Shown: positions 5,970 to 9,040 of the stretch, one piece after another
Numbering within the stretch: the stretch's first letter is position 1
How the letters are laid out: the number at the start of each line of letters is the position of its first letter
Assembly: GCA_902803625.1 (NCBI GenBank)
Contig: CADCQV010000243.1
Location: 1 to 9,040 of the forward strand
DNA from: an uncultured Lachnospiraceae bacterium
GTDB lineage: Bacteria > Bacillota > Clostridia > Lachnospirales > Lachnospiraceae
Direction of reading: 5' to 3'
DNA: 9,040 nucleotides
The notes under the pieces: model-generated
The model's input: only the letters and a program-made list of their open reading frames with translations
Databases searched by the model: none
Told to the model about the DNA's origin: nothing
Program-made: the position numbers and the translations under genes

Positions 5970-7162
5970 GCCTTCTCCTGCGATGGATCTTTTTCCGGCG
6001 CATCGCCGGGGGATCCCTTATCGAATACCGTCAGCAGCAGGAAAAGCAATAGAGGCGAATAATCCGGCCACATCAGATCCATATCGATAAAAGACTCTAT
6101 GAATATGGCGAAAACCGCGGACACCGCAATAAGCTTCTTTCCCCTGTTGATATCAGGGATCCTTCCTATTTTCCTTAATCTGTCCCAGATAATGCAGAGC
6201 GACAGAACAAAAACCAAAATTCCGTGAACTGCAAGGATATCGTACATCGCATTATGGATATTATATTCAAAGAAGGACCTAAGCTCCCTTCCGGATCCTA
6301 TGCCCGTCAGAAGCTGATCCTTCAGTATCTCCCATACCTCATACCATATCTGCTCCCGCCCCGAGAATATATTCTTGTAAAAGAAGGGCAGCTTCATATT
6401 GAAGCCTGTAGAGCCGAGGAAAACGTAGAAGCCCACAAATACAAGGGACCCAAGGGTTGAAAAGCCAATAAGAAAGCGGTACAGGGCTTTGTTTTTCCAC
6501 CAGCTCTTAGGGGCTATGTAGTAAAAGAAGATGAAGAGTGCCAGCGCAAAAAAGGCTCCCCGGGCGAGATGCCACAAAACGAGAGTTACCACCCTCATAA
6601 ACGACAGTACAATGAAAAAGCCGTATATTTCCTTTCTGGCGGCTATCTCGGATAAAAGCACCATTCCCCCGAAGAAGGTGAACACAGTCACCGTTGCCCC
6701 GGTATTTGCATTGTAGGAGTATTCCCTGTCATACAGAAACCAGGAAATAAACATGATAAGGAAAAATACCTCGTAAATCCTTTTCTGAAGCTGTGTAAGT
6801 CTGACCTCCGGCGCCAGATAAAGGATCAGGAGAAAATCCGCAAGTATCAATATGCAGCCCTTGTTTGAGCCGATGATAAAGAGATTGATAACAGCTATTA
6901 CCAATGTGATACAGAGTAAAAAGAGCATCACATCCTTTTCCTTAAGCTTCGCGGCTATATCGATATTTGCGATAAACATTATACAGAGCGCCCCGAAGAT
7001 TATAAGGCTGTTATATATCTCGGTCACATGATAAAAGGCGGGAAATGTCCAGGTTCCCGCGTAAAACACAAGCAATATAAAGAGAGCGGCATAATTCAAA
7101 AGCTCTCTTATTTTTTCATATCTTCCAGTATGCGGCAAAGCTCCTCCGCTCTTCTTTCCCAT
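5966..7162 (-). CDS. O-antigen ligase/polymerase-like membrane protein (Wzy-like, copy A)
   Basis: A 398-residue multi-spanning protein (about ten or more helices) of the Wzy/O-antigen ligase superfamily, acting on undecaprenyl-linked glycans outside the membrane. It has NLFIIGSNKG (93-102), HLARG (R201), LGSTGFN (249-255), SGREQIW (267-273), LLTGIGSG (284-291), the IHN histidine (H303) and AVHGI (H313). The charged C-terminal tail (from about 381) is cytosolic or extracellular and absent from copy B at 3442-4545. The ATG at 7162 gives a 55-bp overlap with the preceding gene and has only a weak GGGGA-type ribosome binding site. An in-frame TTG at 7138 lies behind GGAGGAGCT and gives a 390-residue protein whose N-terminus aligns better with copy B, so it is a serious alternative. 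It belongs to the same unit as the flippase that follows it by TTGA overlap. Polymerase or ligase role is undetermined. Confidence 0.82.
   Translation of the reverse strand: MGKKSGGALPHTGRYEKIRELLNYAALFILLVFYAGTWTFPAFYHVTEIYNSLIIFGALCIMFIANIDIAAKLKEKDVMLFLLCITLVIAVINLFIIGSNKGCILILADFLLILYLAPEVRLTQLQKRIYEVFFLIMFISWFLYDREYSYNANTGATVTVFTFFGGMVLLSEIAARKEIYGFFIVLSFMRVVTLVLWHLARGAFFALALFIFFYYIAPKSWWKNKALYRFLIGFSTLGSLVFVGFYVFLGSTGFNMKLPFFYKNIFSGREQIWYEVWEILKDQLLTGIGSGRELRSFFEYNIHNAMYDILAVHGILVFVLSLCIIWDRLRKIGRIPDINRGKKLIAVSAVFAIFIESFIDMDLMWPDYSPLLLFLLLTVFDKGSPGDAPEKDPSQEKA
5970..5980 (-). promoter_or_regulatory. Strong ribosome binding site that fixes the TTG start of the flippase
   Basis: On the minus strand, CAGGAGAAGGC directly precedes TTG at 5969. 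AGGAG spans 5979-5975 with 5 nt to the start codon. It lies inside the last codons of the preceding Wzy-like gene, fitting coupled translation. It is the main evidence that the flippase begins with TTG and not at a later ATG. Confidence 0.75.
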
Positions 7163-9000
7163 CCCGTTTCCCCGATATTCAGGGCAGCGGTCAGTCTTTT
7201 ATTGTTCCCATTATCTAACATCAGCTTTATCTTTTCTGCGATCTCCTCCGCGTCTCCGGGGTCATTAATGATGTCTGCTTCCTTAAGCTCCCGGAAAAGA
7301 ACAGTCACACCGCAGAACCTGGAGATCATTATATCACAGCCGGAAAGAAGTGCCTCCACCGGAGCGAGACCGAAGGTCTCGAATATGCTGTTCTGGATGA
7401 AGATCCTGCTCCTTCTGTAGAGTGTCTTCATCTCCTCCCTTCCGAGAATACCGTGGTCACGGACAAAATCAAAGGCGTCTATCTCCGCCGAATCCGCCCC
7501 CTTATCTCCCGCCACATCAAGACGGATATCCATTCCTTCTCTCTCCCTTAAGAGCTTCACGGCTTCGCATATCACATTTATCTTCTTCCTTGGCATTCCG
7601 CCTCCCACGGAGAGTATGGAGACAGTTTGGTTGACATAATCCCGGGAATCCGGAGAATCCGGGGTATCCGGGGTATCCGGGGAATACGGGGTGTCCGAAG
7701 AATCCTGGGAACCCGGGACAACCTTTGAATCCCCGTTACTACAATCACAGCTGCCGGCTGCCGGGTTTACATAATATTCACTCCACTCCACCCCGTTCGT
7801 AAGGAATCCGGTTTTCCCGGCATATTCCGGATAATGCTCCTTTAGCCACTCCGAGAACATGGGAGAAACTGCCAGTATCCGGTCCGCAAGCCTCATCATC
7901 TCTCTTTCGTCGGCGGCCATTTTTTCGTCCGGAACCCGGTTTATAGTGTTTTCGTATTCCACCGCTCCATGCATTATGTAAACCGAAGGGATCCCCCTTC
8001 GTGCGGCGCATTTCATTCCGAAAATATTCTGTCTGGAATGGCCGGAAAAAACCACTGCATCCGCCGCTGCCGTCTTTCTCCATATTTCCAGAGCCCTTGT
8101 TATTTTCCCCCGGCTTTTCAGATAAAGCGTATTCGAGGGCAGTGCCCGTAAAAGGCCTCTTGTCGCATTGGCGGGTCCGGTTCCCGAATAGTGATCCCCG
8201 GCGAGGAAGATCCGTCTTTCCGACAGATACTCCTTCTTTCCTTCTCCCATCCCCTTTAGTGCTCCGAAGAATCCCATGCTGTCCCTGTAGAGCCCTCTCT
8301 TCCTCAGGGCGAACTGCAGGCAGAGAAAGGGCCAGAGAAAGGGAGACATACGGTAATATCCGGCTCCCCTGTTCCTGAAAAATTCCTCCGTATAGCCCTT
8401 AAACCAGCTGGATTCATTTTCTACAGTTCCTGCTATTCTTATGGGGACATAGGTTACACAAAGCCCTGCCTTCACTGCGTCGAAGAGGAAGATATTCTCC
8501 TCTCCCATTCCGTACTTTGCACCGGCACCGAAGAGCTCATCCATCTTTAATCCCGCTCTTTTTACGGACGACAGCCGGAAGGCGATTTCCGGTGAAAAGA
8601 TCTTCATTGCGTGGAGGCGGTCAAGCCGCCTTTCTTCCTTAAATATGGGCTTATGCCTCTCCGGCCTCTCTATAAAAAACACCAGGATATCCGAATCCGG
8701 ATTCCTGTCAAATGCACTCAGTATCTTTTCCTCATAATCCTTCTCATAGAGTACGTCATTATCACAGAAGATGCAGAGCTCCTTCCTCTGCATTGCCGCC
8801 TCCCGTATCGCCATATTCCGGCTCTTCGAGAGTCCCCTTTCCCTTGTGGTGATAAAAAGACAGTCCTCCTCCGGAAAATACTCTCTCTCTTCGGAAGAGG
8901 CCTGATTGATCACTATGGAGCTGCCGGAAATACAGAGCTTCCGGAGCAGTGATGTATCGGAAAGACCCATCGCAGACAGGAGGACGGTGAGAGACCCCAT
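7108..9000 (-). CDS. Two-domain glycosyltransferase: GT2-like N-terminus fused to GT4-like C-terminus
   Basis: A 630-residue cytosolic protein likely to add two sugars, or one sugar with one regulatory domain, to the lipid-linked intermediate. Numbering below counts from an ATG three bases further upstream (9003). The N-terminal half (4-260) is a GT-A fold: strand SLTVLLSAM, VVINQ-like VINQAS, RGLSKSRNMAI (56-66), and the metal-binding CDND (80-83, DxD equivalent). The C-terminal half begins at RIFLAGDHYSGTGPANATRG (264-283), a GT-B start, with YIMHGAVEYEN (342-352), the nucleotide-sugar domain from SILSVGGGMPRKK (462-474), and the EX7E motif FETFGLAPVEA (E542, E550). Between the two GT-B lobes lies a Pro-Asp-Ser/Thr linker (about 431-455) from a 9-bp repeat. 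The ATG at 9000 is chosen: AGGAGG lies 5 nt upstream, versus 2 nt for the ATG at 9003, and it gives a TGATG junction with the upstream frame. No good internal ribosome binding site was seen, so I read it as a true fusion. Confidence 0.85.
   Translation of the reverse strand: MGSLTVLLSAMGLSDTSLLRKLCISGSSIVINQASSEEREYFPEEDCLFITTRERGLSKSRNMAIREAAMQRKELCIFCDNDVLYEKDYEEKILSAFDRNPDSDILVFFIERPERHKPIFKEERRLDRLHAMKIFSPEIAFRLSSVKRAGLKMDELFGAGAKYGMGEENIFLFDAVKAGLCVTYVPIRIAGTVENESSWFKGYTEEFFRNRGAGYYRMSPFLWPFLCLQFALRKRGLYRDSMGFFGALKGMGEGKKEYLSERRIFLAGDHYSGTGPANATRGLLRALPSNTLYLKSRGKITRALEIWRKTAAADAVVFSGHSRQNIFGMKCAARRGIPSVYIMHGAVEYENTINRVPDEKMAADEREMMRLADRILAVSPMFSEWLKEHYPEYAGKTGFLTNGVEWSEYYVNPAAGSCDCSNGDSKVVPGSQDSSDTPYSPDTPDTPDSPDSRDYVNQTVSILSVGGGMPRKKINVICEAVKLLREREGMDIRLDVAGDKGADSAEIDAFDFVRDHGILGREEMKTLYRRSRIFIQNSIFETFGLAPVEALLSGCDIMISRFCGVTVLFRELKEADIINDPGDAEEIAEKIKLMLDNGNNKRLTAALNIGETGWERRAEELCRILEDMKK
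7646..7717 (-). repeat. 9-bp coding tandem repeat (eight units) in the glycosyltransferase linker
   Basis: Eight contiguous 9-bp units run from 7646 to 7717 on the plus strand, of form GAATCCGGG / GTATCCGGG with one to three changes in outer copies. Units 7664-7672 and 7673-7681 are identical. On the coding strand they read Asp-Ser/Thr-Pro repeats (core SPDTPDTPDSPD). The 9-bp period preserves frame, so copy-number changes would only lengthen or shorten the linker. It sits exactly between the two lobes of the GT-B domain, a place that tolerates length change. More divergent units at the ends and identical ones in the centre fit slippage-driven growth. Confidence 0.85.
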
Positions 9001-9040
9001 CATATCCTCCTCATTACGGCATGAAACGCATAGAAGACAA
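9000..9040 (-). CDS. C-terminal end of an unseen upstream gene (partial)
   Basis: In one minus-strand frame the edge of the window encodes VFYAFHAVMRRI followed by TGA (9002-9000). That stop overlaps the ATG of the glycosyltransferase by one base (TGATG), the coupling style seen at other junctions here. This makes it the most likely end of the preceding gene. A second frame ends in TAA at 9016-9014 (LSSMRFMP) and would leave a 13-bp gap, so the frame is not certain. Too little is present to say what the protein is; the tail is hydrophobic then basic. Confidence 0.4.
   Translation of the reverse strand, partial: VFYAFHAVMRRI
9006..9011 (-). promoter_or_regulatory. Consensus AGGAGG ribosome binding site of the two-domain glycosyltransferase
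   Basis: AGGAGG at 9011-9006 on the minus strand precedes two adjacent ATG codons. It is 2 nt from the ATG at 9003 and 5 nt from the ATG at 9000. Normal spacing favours the second, so the protein should start MGSLTVLLS. The reading frame is open further upstream to the window edge, but the family's N-terminal strand begins here. Confidence 0.7.

Noticed and set aside
8230..8265. A separate gene start for the GT4 half near the ATG at about 8253.
   Set aside because: The purine-rich stretch directly abuts the ATG with no spacing and the better AGGAG-like motif lies after it; the reading frame is uninterrupted, so a fusion is the simpler reading.

Overview
The window is one continuous stretch of a surface-glycan (capsule, exopolysaccharide or protein-glycan) biosynthesis locus. 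All genes lie on the minus strand, so transcription runs from position 9040 towards 1. Genes are tightly packed, with overlaps of 1 to 55 bases, AGGAGG-type ribosome binding sites and two probable non-ATG (TTG) start possibilities. GC content looks moderate, and the codons favour ATA for Ile and AGA/AGG for Arg. This suggests a low-to-mid GC Firmicute, perhaps a Lachnospiraceae-like Clostridium relative. That is an inference from style and protein character, since no taxonomic marker gene is present.

Layout in transcription order: (1) the last codons of an unseen upstream gene (9040-9000). (2) A 630-residue bifunctional glycosyltransferase with a GT2-like domain fused to a GT4-like domain; the linker inside the GT4 half carries a 9-bp coding tandem repeat. 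(3) An O-antigen ligase/polymerase-type membrane protein (Wzy-like, copy A). (4) A Wzx-type lipid-linked oligosaccharide flippase. (5) A second, divergent Wzy-like protein (copy B). (6) A 40-bp gap holding a near-consensus sigma-70/sigma-A promoter. (7) A membrane-bound UDP-GlcNAc 4,6-dehydratase of the PglF type. (8) A PglC-type phosphoglycosyl transferase. (9) A 113-bp gap with a 24-bp-period repeat of the widespread CATCCTGAGCGAAGC type. (10) The N-terminal two hundred residues of an ATP-grasp enzyme that runs off the left edge.

How the genes could work together: PglF would make the UDP-4-keto-6-deoxy sugar. An aminotransferase and an acetyltransferase (PglE, PglD), not in this window, would convert it to UDP-diacetylbacillosamine. 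PglC would load the phospho-sugar onto undecaprenyl phosphate. The two-domain glycosyltransferase and upstream enzymes would extend it, Wzx would flip it, and one or both Wzy-like proteins would polymerise it or transfer it to an acceptor. The ATP-grasp enzyme may attach an amino acid or carboxylate to a sugar, but that is speculative.

The strongest unexpected signal is the promoter in front of pglF. It has TTGACG, a 17-bp spacer, and TATAAT with an extended -10 TG. It is placed so that the predicted +1 falls on the A of the pglF ATG, and no ribosome binding site is visible. This predicts a leaderless mRNA that separates the priming module (pglF-pglC, perhaps the ATP-grasp gene) from the assembly and export module upstream.
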